From Heritagella_A intestinalis (GTDB lineage: Bacteria > Bacillota > Clostridia > Oscillospirales > Acutalibacteraceae), in NCBI GenBank assembly GCA_904418995.1, contig CAJFQF010000016.1:1-49046 (forward strand): 49,046 nucleotides of DNA, read 5' to 3'. Below, one piece after another: positions 23,543-31,678 of this stretch. Below the pieces are notes generated by a model that saw only the letters and a list, made by a program, of their open reading frames with translations, searched no databases and was not told the DNA's origin. How positions within the stretch are numbered: position 1 is the stretch's first letter; the number at the start of each line of letters is the position of its first letter. Position numbers and translations under genes: made by a program.

Positions 23543-24403
23543 TTAACCTTCAAAAATCGCCGTGCTCCCGCAGGGAAGCACCAGCCCGCTGGACGTTACC
23601 GGCAGGCCGATTTCATCCGACGACACCTTGCCGCCGAATTTCGTCTGCAGCAGCACCCCCAGCAGGTATTCCATCACCGACGGGGAAAGGCCGGTGGTGT
23701 AGGAATTCAAAATAAAGAACAGGGGCTTGTCCGCCAAAATGGGGATGCACTGGCTCACCAAGCTGTACAGCTGCTCTTCCAGCTTCCACACCTCGCCCCC
23801 AGGCCCACGGCCATAGGAGGGCGGATCCATGATAATGCCGTCGTAGGTGTTGCCCCGGCGCTGTTCCCGCTGGACGAATTTCATGCAGTCGTCCACCAGC
23901 CAGCGCACCGGACGGTCTGCAAGGCCGCTGGCCTGGGCATTTTCCTTGGCCCAGGCCACCATGCCTTTGGAAGCGTCCACATGGGTCACATGGGCCCCGG
24001 CCTTCATACAGGCCAGGGTAGCGGCCCCGGTATAGCCGAAGAGGTTGAGAATCTTCACCGGCCTGCCGGCCTTTTGAATCTTCTCCATGGCGAAATCCCA
24101 GTTGACTGCCTGCTCGGGGAAAATTCCCGTATGCTTAAAGCCCATGGTCTTGAGCTGGAAAGTCAGGCCTTGATAGCCGATCTTCCACATAGGGGGCACA
24201 GGCCGGTAATTCTGCCACTGGCCGCCTCCGGTGTTGGAGCGGTGATACCGGGCGTTGGCCTGCCGCCACAGGGGGTGCTTTTTTGGGGTATCCCAGATGA
24301 TCTGGGGGTCCGGACGGATGAGGATCACATCTCCCCACCGCTCCAGCCGTTCCCCCGCAGAGGTATCCAAGAGTTCATAGTCCTTCCAGTTTGCGGCTCT
24401 CAT
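23543..24403 (-). CDS. Class I SAM-dependent methyltransferase (RlmI/RlmK-like catalytic domain)
   Basis: 286 residues. Motif I reads NLFGYTGAATLACMKAGA, followed by VDASKGMVAWA, and motif IV is DPPSYGRG. These fit the catalytic domain of 23S rRNA methyltransferases such as RlmI or the C-terminal part of RlmL/K; the N-terminal PUA domain of RlmI is missing. The likely target is a base in rRNA, but which base is not shown. Start ATG 24403 behind AAAGGAATG. A GC palindrome (GGGGCC-C-GGCCCC) lies just upstream of the ribosome binding site. Confidence 0.85.
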   Translation of the reverse strand: MRAANWKDYELLDTSAGERLERWGDVILIRPDPQIIWDTPKKHPLWRQANARYHRSNTGGGQWQNYRPVPPMWKIGYQGLTFQLKTMGFKHTGIFPEQAVNWDFAMEKIQKAGRPVKILNLFGYTGAATLACMKAGAHVTHVDASKGMVAWAKENAQASGLADRPVRWLVDDCMKFVQREQRRGNTYDGIIMDPPSYGRGPGGEVWKLEEQLYSLVSQCIPILADKPLFFILNSYTTGLSPSVMEYLLGVLLQTKFGGKVSSDEIGLPVTSSGLVLPCGSTAIFEG

Positions 24404-24926
24404 GGCGCCATTCCTTTCTTTCCCGGGGCCGGGCCCCTTTCTCTCATGTGGTTTTTCATTGATTTTTCAATCATATTTGGCGGCACGCGTCTGCGTGGCG
24501 GAGAGAGGGTTTTCATAGGTTTACTCCATATTTTCCCGTTTTCTCTTCTTATCCTTTATTCATCGAATAACCACCTTGTCGCTCATGCCGCGACGGGCAC
24601 CCCTTTTTCTTGACGAAAAGAAAAAGGGGGAAAAGATTCGTTAGGGGCTGGCATCTTGACACGCCGGGCGAAACCATTCACGGAGGAATGGTTTCGATGG
24701 CGGTCAGGCGGGCTTCTTTTTGACGCGTCCAGGCAATCATTATGAAAAAACTCTCTCCGCGCGTATTTGGGCGCTCCCGAGGTGATTGTTCGATGCATCT
24801 TCCTACGCGTGGAACCGGACCGTTGTTTGCACCTGCCCCAAACGCGGATTGCCTGCGGAGGTGCCGTGTGCCGGTGGCACACAGATAAGGCACCGACCGA
24901 AGCGGCAGCGGAGACCACTCCGCCGG
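24404..24926. repeat. Gene-free hairpin-rich element, includes repeat copy B
   Basis: 523 bases between glmM and the methyltransferase gene with no convincing gene. Block 24803-24861 is shared with copy A near 20.8 kb. It contains two perfect hairpins: a 12-bp stem (24600-24611 with 24618-24629, CCCCTTTTTCTT) and a 10-bp stem (24670-24679 with 24686-24695, GAAACCATTC). Smaller ones include GTGTGCC-GGT-GGCACAC near 24866-24882. The glmM-proximal end is again a GCGGAG/CTCCGC palindrome. Reading frames of 60-110 codons exist on both strands but have no ribosome binding site and cross the hairpins. Confidence 0.65.
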
Positions 24927-26276
24927 TTAGGAGAGTTCCTGGCGCATGACTTCCACAACGCCTTCGGCGATGGCGCGAATCTCGTCCTCGTCTTCCCCTT
25001 CCACCATGACCCGCAGGAGGGGTTCTGTGCCGGAGGGGCGCACCACTACCCGGCCCCGGCTGCCCAGGGTTTTTTTGGCGTTGTCCACAGCCTGACGCAC
25101 CTTGGTGTCCGTGTAGAACCGGAGCTTGCCTTCATTGCTCACCTGCAGATTCAGAAGCACCTGGGGATACCGGCTCATAGCGGAAGCCAAATCCGAGAGC
25201 TTCGCTTCCCGCCGGCGCAGGATGCTCATGAGCTGGCAGGCGGACATCTGCCCATCGCCGGTAGTGGCGAAATCCAGGAAAATAAAGTGCCCGCTCTGCT
25301 CACCGCCAAAATTATACCCCTGCAGGAGCATCTCTTCCAGCACATACCGGTCCCCTACCTTGGTAGCCACAAAATCCATGCCGTGGGCCTCGCAGAACTT
25401 GGCAAAGCCCATGTTGGTCATAATGGTGCCCACCACGGCGTTTTTGGCCAGCTTGCCCCGGGACTTCATATCCATAGCGCAGATGGCCATGAAGAAATCC
25501 CCGTCCACCAGGTTGCCGTTTTCGTCCACTGCCAGACAGCGGTCCGCATCGCCGTCAAAGGCCACGCCGGCATCACAGTGGTGCTCCCGGACATATTCCA
25601 TCAGGGGCTCCATGTGGGTGGAACCGCAGTTATCGTTGATGTTCACCCCGTTGGGCTCCGCGTGGAGGATGTGACACTTGGCCCCCAGTTCCGTGAACAG
25701 CAGCTCGGCCGTCCGGGACGCGGAACCGTTGGCGCAGTCAATGGCAATCTCCATGCCGTCCAGAGAGTAGAGAACCGTGGATTTAATATGGTCCACATAG
25801 TCCCGCACTACGTTAGGGGTAGGCAGCACCTTTCCCACATTCCCGCCGGTAGGACAAGACGGGGTCAGGGCCTCGTCCAGCACAATGGATTCAATGCGTT
25901 CTTCCAGGGCGTCGGGGAGCTTGTAACCGTCGCCGCTGAAAATCTTAATGCCGTTGAACTCGCAGGGATTGTGGGAGGCGGAAATCATAATGCCCGCATC
26001 GGCTTTATACTTTCCCACCAGAAACGCCACTGCCGGGGTGGGCACCACGCCCAGCTGCACCACATTGGCCCCTACGCTGCACAGGCCGGCAGTCAGGGCG
26101 CTTTCCAGCATATCGCTGGAGAGCCGGGTATCCTTGCCGATGAGGATTTTGGGGTGGAGGCGGTCTTCATCCGTCAGCACCATTGCGGCGGCCCGGCCAA
26201 TCTTCATGGCCAGCTCACAGGTGAGCTCACTATTGGCGATTCCCCGGACACCGTCCGTACCGAAAAGTCTTCCCAT
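24927..26276 (-). CDS. glmM: Phosphoglucosamine mutase
   Basis: 449 residues from ATG 26276 (MGRLFGTDGVRG), the standard length and N-terminus; the frame is open to 26330, but GGAG sits 9 nt upstream of 26276. It converts glucosamine-6-phosphate to glucosamine-1-phosphate for UDP-GlcNAc and so for peptidoglycan. The phospho-serine is Ser101 in ISASHNP, the metal loop is DGDADRC near 240, and the sugar-specificity loop GEQSGH and the phosphate-binding RPSGTEPLLR are present. Confidence 0.96.
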   Translation of the reverse strand: MGRLFGTDGVRGIANSELTCELAMKIGRAAAMVLTDEDRLHPKILIGKDTRLSSDMLESALTAGLCSVGANVVQLGVVPTPAVAFLVGKYKADAGIMISASHNPCEFNGIKIFSGDGYKLPDALEERIESIVLDEALTPSCPTGGNVGKVLPTPNVVRDYVDHIKSTVLYSLDGMEIAIDCANGSASRTAELLFTELGAKCHILHAEPNGVNINDNCGSTHMEPLMEYVREHHCDAGVAFDGDADRCLAVDENGNLVDGDFFMAICAMDMKSRGKLAKNAVVGTIMTNMGFAKFCEAHGMDFVATKVGDRYVLEEMLLQGYNFGGEQSGHFIFLDFATTGDGQMSACQLMSILRRREAKLSDLASAMSRYPQVLLNLQVSNEGKLRFYTDTKVRQAVDNAKKTLGSRGRVVVRPSGTEPLLRVMVEGEDEDEIRAIAEGVVEVMRQELS

Positions 26277-26357
26277 AATACGCAACTCCATTTCTTCCAT
26301 TTTTCCGCCGGAGCCTGCCGCCCCTGGCACGGTGTGGATTTTTTTACTTTTTCAATA

Positions 26358-26978
26358 TTATGCAAAGGTATTTTCTTTTACGCCTGGGAGGATCTCATAA
26401 ACGGAGACCCCCATCTGTTTTTCAAAATGTTCCTTGATTTTGTAAGTAGCCTTCCACTTGGGAACCATGTAGGGATTGGGGCCGTAGCGCATGACCACGT
26501 TGACCCAGCGTTTTTCCATGAGGCAGAACCCCTTGGAAGTAGCCAATGCATCGCAAAGCTGGATGAGCCGGTCGTACTCGTCATAGGTTATCCCGGAGAG
26601 GAGCTCCGCTACCCGCTGCTTTTCCGCCTCCCCGTCCCGCTTCAGGCTCTTTCGCGGCTGCCAGGAGCCGAAGCAGCTTTCAATATCCTGCAAGGGAAAG
26701 CTGTGGGTCAGGCAAATTCTCGCCACATCCGGGAAACCCTGGCGCATCATAAAGTCGTAGCCGTCGATAATGTGCAGGTTTCCGGTAATGCCGAACCGCC
26801 GGCCAATATCGTGGAGCATCCCCAGCACCTGGGCTCTGTCCGGGTCCAGTCCGGGAACCCGCTCTGCAATGAGCCGGGCGGCCTGTCCCACATAACGGCT
26901 GTGGTCTGCCCAAAGGCCCTGATTTTGCCAAAACCCTTCCCGCAGATAAGTTTCCGCCTGTTGAATACTTGGAATCAT
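26358..26978 (-). CDS. HD-domain phosphohydrolase family protein
   Basis: 206 residues from ATG 26978 behind AAAGGAGG; the frame to 27086 has no signal. The metal residues are H in DHSRYVG (near 23) and the HD pair in GMLHDIGRRFG (near 52), followed by THSFPL. It belongs to the HD superfamily of metal-dependent phosphohydrolases that act on nucleotides or related compounds. Substrate unknown. It sits between ruvB and glmM on the same strand; the 137-nt gap before it shows no clear promoter or terminator. Confidence 0.82.
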   Translation of the reverse strand: MIPSIQQAETYLREGFWQNQGLWADHSRYVGQAARLIAERVPGLDPDRAQVLGMLHDIGRRFGITGNLHIIDGYDFMMRQGFPDVARICLTHSFPLQDIESCFGSWQPRKSLKRDGEAEKQRVAELLSGITYDEYDRLIQLCDALATSKGFCLMEKRWVNVVMRYGPNPYMVPKWKATYKIKEHFEKQMGVSVYEILPGVKENTFA

Positions 26979-27115
26979 CGAAGAACCTCCTTTTTGGAAT
27001 GGGTCACAGGGTAATCCAATACCGCTGCATGACGCCCTATTCTGTCTGCACCTCATCGGCCAACACGGCATTCTCCTTTTCCTCACATTGTTGGCTTCCG
27101 CCGGGCAGGGCCCGC

Positions 27116-28195
27116 TCAGCCCTCATGAAAAAGGCTCTGCTGGCCGTTGGAAACTTCCCCTGGGGGCTTCAGCCCCAAATGGTGGTACGCCGCCGGGGTG
27201 ACGCAGCGGCCCCGGGGAGTACGGCTTAAAAAGCCAATCTGCATGAGGTACGGCTCAATTACGTCCTCAATGGTCACGGCCTCCTCCCCGATGGCCGCCG
27301 CCAGGGTATCCAGGCCAACGGGGCCGCCATTGTAGTAGTCGATCATGGCCCGCATCATCCGGCGGTCGCCGGAATCCAGGCCCAGCTCGTCGATTTCCAG
27401 CCGGTCCAGGGCGATGCCCGCACTATTCTGGTCAATGATCCCATTGCTGATAACCTGGGCGAAATCCCGCACCCGCTTCAGCAGCCGGTTGGCAATCCGG
27501 GGCGTACCCCGGGAACGCCGGGCAATCTCCAAAGCGCCGTCCGCCGCAATGTCAATGCCCAAAATCTTGGCGCTCCGGGTGACAATCTGGGACAGCTCTT
27601 CCGGGGAGTACATTTCCAGCCGGAGTACCACGCCAAACCGGTCCCGGAGAGGGGCCGTCAGCTGCCCGGCCCGGGTGGTGGCTCCCACCAGGGTAAATTT
27701 AGGCAGGGGCAGGTGGTAGGAAGCCGCCATCTGGCCCTTGCCGGTAATGATGTCCAGGGCAAAGTCCTCCATGGCGGGGTAGAGGATTTCCTCCACACTC
27801 CGGGAAAGCCGGTGAACCTCGTCGATAAACAGCACATCCCCGGGATTCAGGTTGGTGAGCAGGGCTGCCAAATCTCCGGGCTTTTCAATGGCCGGGCCGC
27901 TGGTCACCCGCAGGCTCACCCCCAGCTCGTTGGCGATAATCCCCGCCAGGGTGGTTTTGCCCAGGCCCGGAGGGCCGTAGAGCAGCACATGGTCCAAGGA
28001 CTCCTTCCGCTGCCGGGCCGCCTCGATAAACACCGCCAGATTTTCCTTGACTTTCTCCTGTCCAATATAATCGGAGAGATGCCGGGGCCGCAGGGGATTC
28101 TCCACTGCCGCGTCCTCCGGGTTATAGGCCGGGTCTACCATCCGGTTTTCAAAGTCCATTTCCGACCCTTCGTATCCTTCATATCCAAAATCCAA
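27116..28195 (-). CDS. ruvB: Holliday junction branch migration DNA helicase RuvB
   Basis: 359 residues. AAA+ motor with Walker A GPPGLGKTT (74-82), Walker B VLFIDEVHRL, sensor GATTRAG and the arginine finger region RDRFG; the C-terminal winged helix ends in YLMQIGFLSRTPRGR. A 20-residue N-terminal extension precedes the usual RuvB start (RMVDP). It drives branch migration of Holliday junctions with RuvA and RuvC. Start is TTG 28195, supported by GGGGGTG 5 nt upstream. It follows ruvA by 29 nt. Confidence 0.96.
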   Translation of the reverse strand: MDFGYEGYEGSEMDFENRMVDPAYNPEDAAVENPLRPRHLSDYIGQEKVKENLAVFIEAARQRKESLDHVLLYGPPGLGKTTLAGIIANELGVSLRVTSGPAIEKPGDLAALLTNLNPGDVLFIDEVHRLSRSVEEILYPAMEDFALDIITGKGQMAASYHLPLPKFTLVGATTRAGQLTAPLRDRFGVVLRLEMYSPEELSQIVTRSAKILGIDIAADGALEIARRSRGTPRIANRLLKRVRDFAQVISNGIIDQNSAGIALDRLEIDELGLDSGDRRMMRAMIDYYNGGPVGLDTLAAAIGEEAVTIEDVIEPYLMQIGFLSRTPRGRCVTPAAYHHLGLKPPGEVSNGQQSLFHEG

Positions 28196-28224
28196 GCTTT
28201 CACCCCCAATCTACACCGCTGTTT

Positions 28225-28845
28225 TTAATCCCACTTAGGCGCCAGCGCCCGCAGGGCCTGGCGGATGAGTTCCTCCACCGGCAGGGAGGAATCCAGCTTG
28301 CCCACTACCGCCGCCGCGTCGCTGGGGGTATAGCCCAGCACTGCCAGGGCGTTCACCGCTTCTGCCGCGTTGGAGGAAGCGGACACCGCGCCCGCCGCCT
28401 GCATATCGTCCATGGAGAGGCCCACACTGGCGTCCCCTCCCATTTTCTTGACTTTATCCTTTAATTCCAGGGCAATCCGCTGGGCCAGCTTGGGGCCCAC
28501 GCCACTGGCCCGGGTCAGGGCCTTGCTGTCCCCGGAAGCCACTGCCATGGCCACCCGCTCCGGGCTCAGCTCCGAGAGAATGGCCAGCCCCACCTTGGGG
28601 CCCACGCCGCTGACGCCGGTGAGCATTTTGAAGCAGTTCAGCTCGCTCTGGGTGGCAAAACCAAACAAGTCCAGCGCATCCTCCCGGACATTCAGGTGGG
28701 TGTACAGGGTGACGGTCTCCCCCAAAGGGGGCAGGTTCCGCTGGGTGCTCAGGGACGTAAGGCACTTAAAGCCCACGCCGCCGCACTCCACCACCACAAA
28801 ACCCATCTCTGAATGGGTCAGCTTGCCTTTCACACTATAAAACAC
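28225..28845 (-). CDS. ruvA: Holliday junction DNA helicase subunit RuvA
   Basis: 206 residues from GTG 28845 (FYSVKGKLTHSE), with GGGAGG 8 nt upstream; the longer frame to 28938 overlaps ruvC and lacks a signal. An OB-fold (1-65), helix-hairpin-helix motifs (TGVSGVGPKVGLAIL and ASGVGPKLAQRIAL) and the C-terminal domain III (about 155-206, which contacts RuvB) are all present. It binds the junction as a tetramer. Confidence 0.95.
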   Translation of the reverse strand: MFYSVKGKLTHSEMGFVVVECGGVGFKCLTSLSTQRNLPPLGETVTLYTHLNVREDALDLFGFATQSELNCFKMLTGVSGVGPKVGLAILSELSPERVAMAVASGDSKALTRASGVGPKLAQRIALELKDKVKKMGGDASVGLSMDDMQAAGAVSASSNAAEAVNALAVLGYTPSDAAAVVGKLDSSLPVEELIRQALRALAPKWD

Positions 28846-28861
28846 AAATATGACCTCCCTA

Positions 28862-29365
28862 TTAACCCCGCCGAAGCAGGCTTCTCCGCAGGGCAGACCC
28901 CGCCGCCTGGCCATGACAAATGGCCATAGCCAACGCATCGGCGGTATCGTCCGGCTTGGGAATCTCCTGCAAACACAAGAGGCGCCGGGTCATCTCCATG
29001 ACCTGGGGCTTTTTGGCCCCGCCATAACCTGTCACCGCCATTTTCACCTGCATAGGGGTATATTCAAACACCGGCACCCGGGCTTTTTGGGCCGCCAGCA
29101 GGATGACCCCCCGGGCCTCGGCCACGCCGATAGCCGTGGTCTTGTTATTGCTGAAAAACAGCTTTTCCAAAGCCATGGATTCCGGCTTCCACTTTTCCAG
29201 CACCGAAGAAAGGGCGTCGTAGATAATTTCCAGCCGCCGCTCAAAGGGCTGTCCCGCCTTGGTGACGATAGCTCCATGCTCCAAAGAGCGGTAGCGGCCG
29301 CTGTCCGCGCGCACAACCCCGTATCCTACAATGGCATAGCCCGGGTCCAGGCCTAAAATAATCAC
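28862..29365 (-). CDS. ruvC: Crossover junction endodeoxyribonuclease RuvC
   Basis: 167 residues from GTG 29365 (GGAAGGAG 7 nt upstream); the frame to 29419 would include the promoter. RNase H-like fold with the first catalytic Asp in ILGLDPGYA (residue 7), Glu in MALEKLFF near 67, and the last acidic pair in KPDDTADALAMA near 140. It cuts Holliday junctions as a dimer. First gene of ruvC-ruvA-ruvB, with its own promoter. Confidence 0.95.
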   Translation of the reverse strand: MIILGLDPGYAIVGYGVVRADSGRYRSLEHGAIVTKAGQPFERRLEIIYDALSSVLEKWKPESMALEKLFFSNNKTTAIGVAEARGVILLAAQKARVPVFEYTPMQVKMAVTGYGGAKKPQVMEMTRRLLCLQEIPKPDDTADALAMAICHGQAAGSALRRSLLRRG

Positions 29366-29407
29366 AAAAACGCTCCTTCCGCCGGGCATTCCCGGATAAT
29401 CCGTTTT

Positions 29408-29436
29408 ATTATAGCACACCCCGGAAGGAATGAAAA
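29408..29436 (-). promoter_or_regulatory. Promoter of ruvCAB
   Basis: On the minus strand TTTTCA (29431-29436), 17-nt spacer, TATAAT (29408-29413) with an upstream TGTGC that adds an extended -10 TG. It lies about 43 nt before the ruvC start. No LexA-type site was recognised. Confidence 0.7.
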
Positions 29437-29617
29437 GGAAAAGCCCGGTTTCCCGGCAGATTTTCCGGAAACACGGGCGTTTTGGTTATCTGGTCGGAAT
29501 AGTCTCCTTTCCAGGACACAGGAATACTGACATCAAACCAATGGCAGAATCTTTTCCTCTACAGATTCCGCAGAATTCCTTCTTCACAATTAGTGATATA
29601 ACACTGACATTCTCTTC

Positions 29618-29632
29618 GTGTAAATGTTACAC
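29618..29632. promoter_or_regulatory. Candidate operator of the HTH gene
   Basis: Perfect palindrome GTGTAA-ATG-TTACAC, 36 nt upstream of the HTH gene start. Its size and position suit a dimeric cI/Cro-type repressor acting on its own gene (inference). Confidence 0.5.
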
Positions 29633-29667
29633 TTTTTGCATAAAAATAAGTTTTTGGAGAAGTTTCT

Positions 29668-29910
29668 ATGGATATGTCTTATGCGTTAAAAAAACGGGTT
29701 TTAGAGTTATGCAAGGCAAAGGAAATCTCTATTGGCGAGCTTGCGAGGGTGTGCGGGATATCCTCATCGGGCCTTCGAAAAATTTTAAACGGAAAAAGCC
29801 GAGGACCTAAAATGATGACGATCAAAAAAATGTGCGACGCTTTGGAAATCACCTTAGGGGAATTCTTCTCTACTCCAGAATTCGATGCACTAGAGCAAGA
29901 AATCCAGTGA
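29668..29910 (+). CDS. Small XRE-family helix-turn-helix protein
   Basis: 80 residues, essentially one HTH domain. Helices 2 and 3 are SIGELARVCGIS and SSGLRKILNG (about 21-43), followed by MTIKKMCDALEITLGEFF, the usual end of XRE/Cro domains. No partner domain. Start ATG 29668 behind GGAGAAGTTTCT. Codon use is clearly more AT-rich than in neighbouring genes (runs such as TTAAAAAAACGG, TTTTAGAGTTATGC), which suggests recent arrival. A palindrome lies just upstream and a strong terminator downstream, so it is a stand-alone unit. Targets unknown; it could be a leftover of a mobile element. Confidence 0.85.
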   Translation: MDMSYALKKRVLELCKAKEISIGELARVCGISSSGLRKILNGKSRGPKMMTIKKMCDALEITLGEFFSTPEFDALEQEIQ

Positions 29911-29932
29911 GGCCAGCGTAAACACAGCCAAC

Positions 29933-29984
29933 AAAACACCCCGCCGCCTTGGACAGTGCCGCTCCAAAGCAACGGGGTGTTTTT
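29933..29984 (+). terminator. Bidirectional terminator between HTH and DUF1810 genes
   Basis: AAAACACCCCG (29933-29943) and CGGGGTGTTTT (29973-29983) form an 11-bp stem over a 29-nt loop; T-runs are on both sides. It serves the two convergent genes. Confidence 0.75.
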
Positions 29985-29996
29985 CTGCTGGGGCCT

Positions 29997-30416
29997 TTAC
30001 CGCAGGCCCATCCGTTCCAGGGTCCGACGGTCCGGCTTCCCGGAAAAATATTTTTTCAAAACCTGCCGGAACAGGGGCTCCTTGGTATCCGCCAAGGCAA
30101 ACAGCGTCATGGACGCGCACAGCCTTTGGCTGTCTACAGGCCCAAAAATCTCCTCGGCGCTCTTTCCTTCCAGCCCCAGCAAAACCCTGGTGGCTTCCAT
30201 CAGATGAACGCCCAACATGGGATGGTTTAAAAAGATTCGAGCCTCCCGCACATCCGAAAGGCTGTAATCCCGGGAGGTCTGCCCCAGGTCCTTGATCTGG
30301 GGAAACATAAACCACATCCACTGGCCTTCCCGTTTCCCCTGGCGAAGCTCCGCTAACGCCTGCCGGTAATTTTCCCTATGTGCTCTGACAAATCGGTCTA
30401 GATCTACATCCACCAT
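29997..30416 (-). CDS. DUF1810 family protein
   Basis: 139 residues, normal family size. The start VDLDRFVRAH, the conserved WMWFMFPQIKDLG (near 33-45) and the helical rest (SLSDVREARIFLNHPMLG) identify the family. Members are small helical proteins of unknown function, found in bacteria and some eukaryotes. Start ATG 30416 behind AAAGGAGG. It lies 70 nt after the asnA stop, beyond the asnA terminator; I did not find a clear promoter. Confidence 0.88.
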   Translation of the reverse strand: MVDVDLDRFVRAHRENYRQALAELRQGKREGQWMWFMFPQIKDLGQTSRDYSLSDVREARIFLNHPMLGVHLMEATRVLLGLEGKSAEEIFGPVDSQRLCASMTLFALADTKEPLFRQVLKKYFSGKPDRRTLERMGLR

Positions 30417-30435
30417 ATGGGCCCTCCTTTCCTAT

Positions 30436-30467
30436 GATAAAAGAGCGGAGAATCAAGGCCTCCGCTC
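30436..30467 (-). terminator. Terminator of asnA
   Basis: GAGCGGAG (30443-30450) and CTCCGCTC (30460-30467) form an 8-bp stem with a 9-nt loop. On the minus strand TTTTATC follows. It begins 20 nt past the asnA stop. Confidence 0.8.
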
Positions 30468-30486
30468 CAACAGATCTTCTATATCC

Positions 30487-31503
30487 TTACAGCAGAGTTA
30501 CGCCTGCGGCTTCACAGGCCGCCCGGGTTCCGTCATCCCAAACAGACACCTGTACTTCGCCGATATGAGCCTTGCCCAGCAGCAGCATACACAGCCGGGA
30601 TTGGCCGATACCGCCGCCAATGGTCAGGGGCAGGGTGCCATCCAGCACCATTTGATGGAAGGGGAACCGGCGGCGGTCATCACAGCCGGCCTTGGAAAGC
30701 TGGGCGTCCATGGTCCGGGCGTCTACCCGGATTCCCATGCTGGAAACCTCCATGGCCTCCCCCAGAATCTCGTTCCAGAACAGCAGGTCGCCGTTCATAT
30801 GCCAGTCGTCATAGTCCGGAGCCCGGCCATCGTGGCGGCGGCCGGAATGCATAGTATCCCCGATTTCCATGAGGAAAGTGGTCTTATGTTCCCGGACATA
30901 CAGGTTTTCCCGCTCTTTGGGGCTCTTGTTGGGATACAAATCCTCCAGCTCCTGGGCGGTGACAAAGGAGATTTCCCGTTCCAGCACCGGCACGTGCAGG
31001 GAAGGATAGGATTCCCGGAGCATATCGGCGGTGGCGCAAATGGACTCCACGATCTTTTGTACCGTCTCTTTCAGAAATTCGATATTCCGGCGGCCATCGG
31101 GGATAATGGCTTCCCAGTCCCACTGGTCCACATAAATGGAGTGGAGATTATCCATATCCTCGTCCCGGCGGATGGCGTTCATATCCGTCACCAGGCCATA
31201 GCCCGGCGCAAAACCATAGCGGTACAGGGCATAGCGCTTCCACTTGGCCAGGGAATGGACAACCTGGGCACAAGTACCGGTTTCCCGGATGTCAAAGGAT
31301 ACCGGACGCTCTACATTATTCAAATCATCGTTGAGGCCGGAGGAAGCATCCACGAATAAGGGGGCGGAGACGCGGGTCAGATTCAGGGCGTTTTCCAGAT
31401 TCAGGATAAAATTCACCTTGATTTTGTCGATTGCCTGCTGGGTCTCAAAAAGGGTCAGCCCCTTAGCGGGGTCATACTGTGGGGGAATGATGGTCTGGCT
31501 CAT
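30487..31503 (-). CDS. asnA: Aspartate--ammonia ligase (ammonia-dependent asparagine synthetase)
   Basis: 338 residues from ATG 31503 (AAAGGACG upstream), standard AsnA length; an in-frame ATG at 31524 is less well placed. Class II aminoacyl-tRNA-synthetase-like fold. ENALNLTRVSAPLFVD, VHSLAKWKRYAL, the YVDQWDWE stretch and GGGIGQSRLCMLLL near the C-terminus are diagnostic. It makes asparagine from aspartate, ammonia and ATP. It has a consensus promoter 120 nt upstream and a structured leader, so transcription may be controlled there. Confidence 0.96.
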   Translation of the reverse strand: MSQTIIPPQYDPAKGLTLFETQQAIDKIKVNFILNLENALNLTRVSAPLFVDASSGLNDDLNNVERPVSFDIRETGTCAQVVHSLAKWKRYALYRYGFAPGYGLVTDMNAIRRDEDMDNLHSIYVDQWDWEAIIPDGRRNIEFLKETVQKIVESICATADMLRESYPSLHVPVLEREISFVTAQELEDLYPNKSPKERENLYVREHKTTFLMEIGDTMHSGRRHDGRAPDYDDWHMNGDLLFWNEILGEAMEVSSMGIRVDARTMDAQLSKAGCDDRRRFPFHQMVLDGTLPLTIGGGIGQSRLCMLLLGKAHIGEVQVSVWDDGTRAACEAAGVTLL

Positions 31504-31528
31504 GGGAAACGTCCTTTCTTTCATGGAA

Positions 31529-31618
31529 TCAGTAGGGTGCAGGATTGGGAAAAGGTCCCTGCAAAATATACGCTTTGCAAAGAAAGGCGTTGCGGCAGAC
31601 CCGCAGCGCCTTTTCCAT
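31529..31618 (-). promoter_or_regulatory. asnA leader: hairpin and possible 29-codon leader ORF
   Basis: The leader holds a near-perfect 13-bp hairpin: AAAGGCGTTGCGG (31583-31595) with CCGCAGCGCCTTT (31601-31613), one mismatch, 5-nt loop. An ATG at 31618, right at the expected transcription start, opens a 29-codon frame ending at 31529, 5 nt before the first in-frame ATG of asnA. It has two Asn codons. There is no ribosome binding site, so translation would have to be leaderless. Regulation is inference. Confidence 0.35.
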
Positions 31619-31623
31619 GAATT

Positions 31624-31652
31624 ATTATACGTTTTTCCAATAGCCTTGTCAA
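31624..31652 (-). promoter_or_regulatory. Consensus sigma-A promoter of asnA
   Basis: On the minus strand TTGACA (31647-31652), 17-nt spacer, TATAAT (31624-31629), a perfect match in both boxes. It lies between sigF and asnA. Confidence 0.88.
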
Positions 31653-31678
31653 GATAAACGATTTTACACTTTATCCTA

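Larger units (their letters stand above)
29366..29667. other. Intergenic region between ruvC and the HTH gene
   Basis: 302 bases without a gene, AT-rich towards the HTH gene. It holds the ruvC promoter (29408-29436), a bulged GCCCG-type stem (about 29443-29493) that could end minus-strand transcripts, and a perfect palindrome next to the HTH gene (29618-29632). Confidence 0.6.

Noticed and set aside
24583..24918. Overlapping 111- and 71-codon frames in the repeat region
   Set aside because: They run through perfect hairpins, lack ribosome binding sites and share pieces with the other repeat copy; most likely repeat DNA, not genes.
31529..31652. T-box or other amino acid riboswitch before asnA
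   Set aside because: The leader is only about 115 nt and shows no T-box sequence or specifier-loop layout; only a simple hairpin is present.
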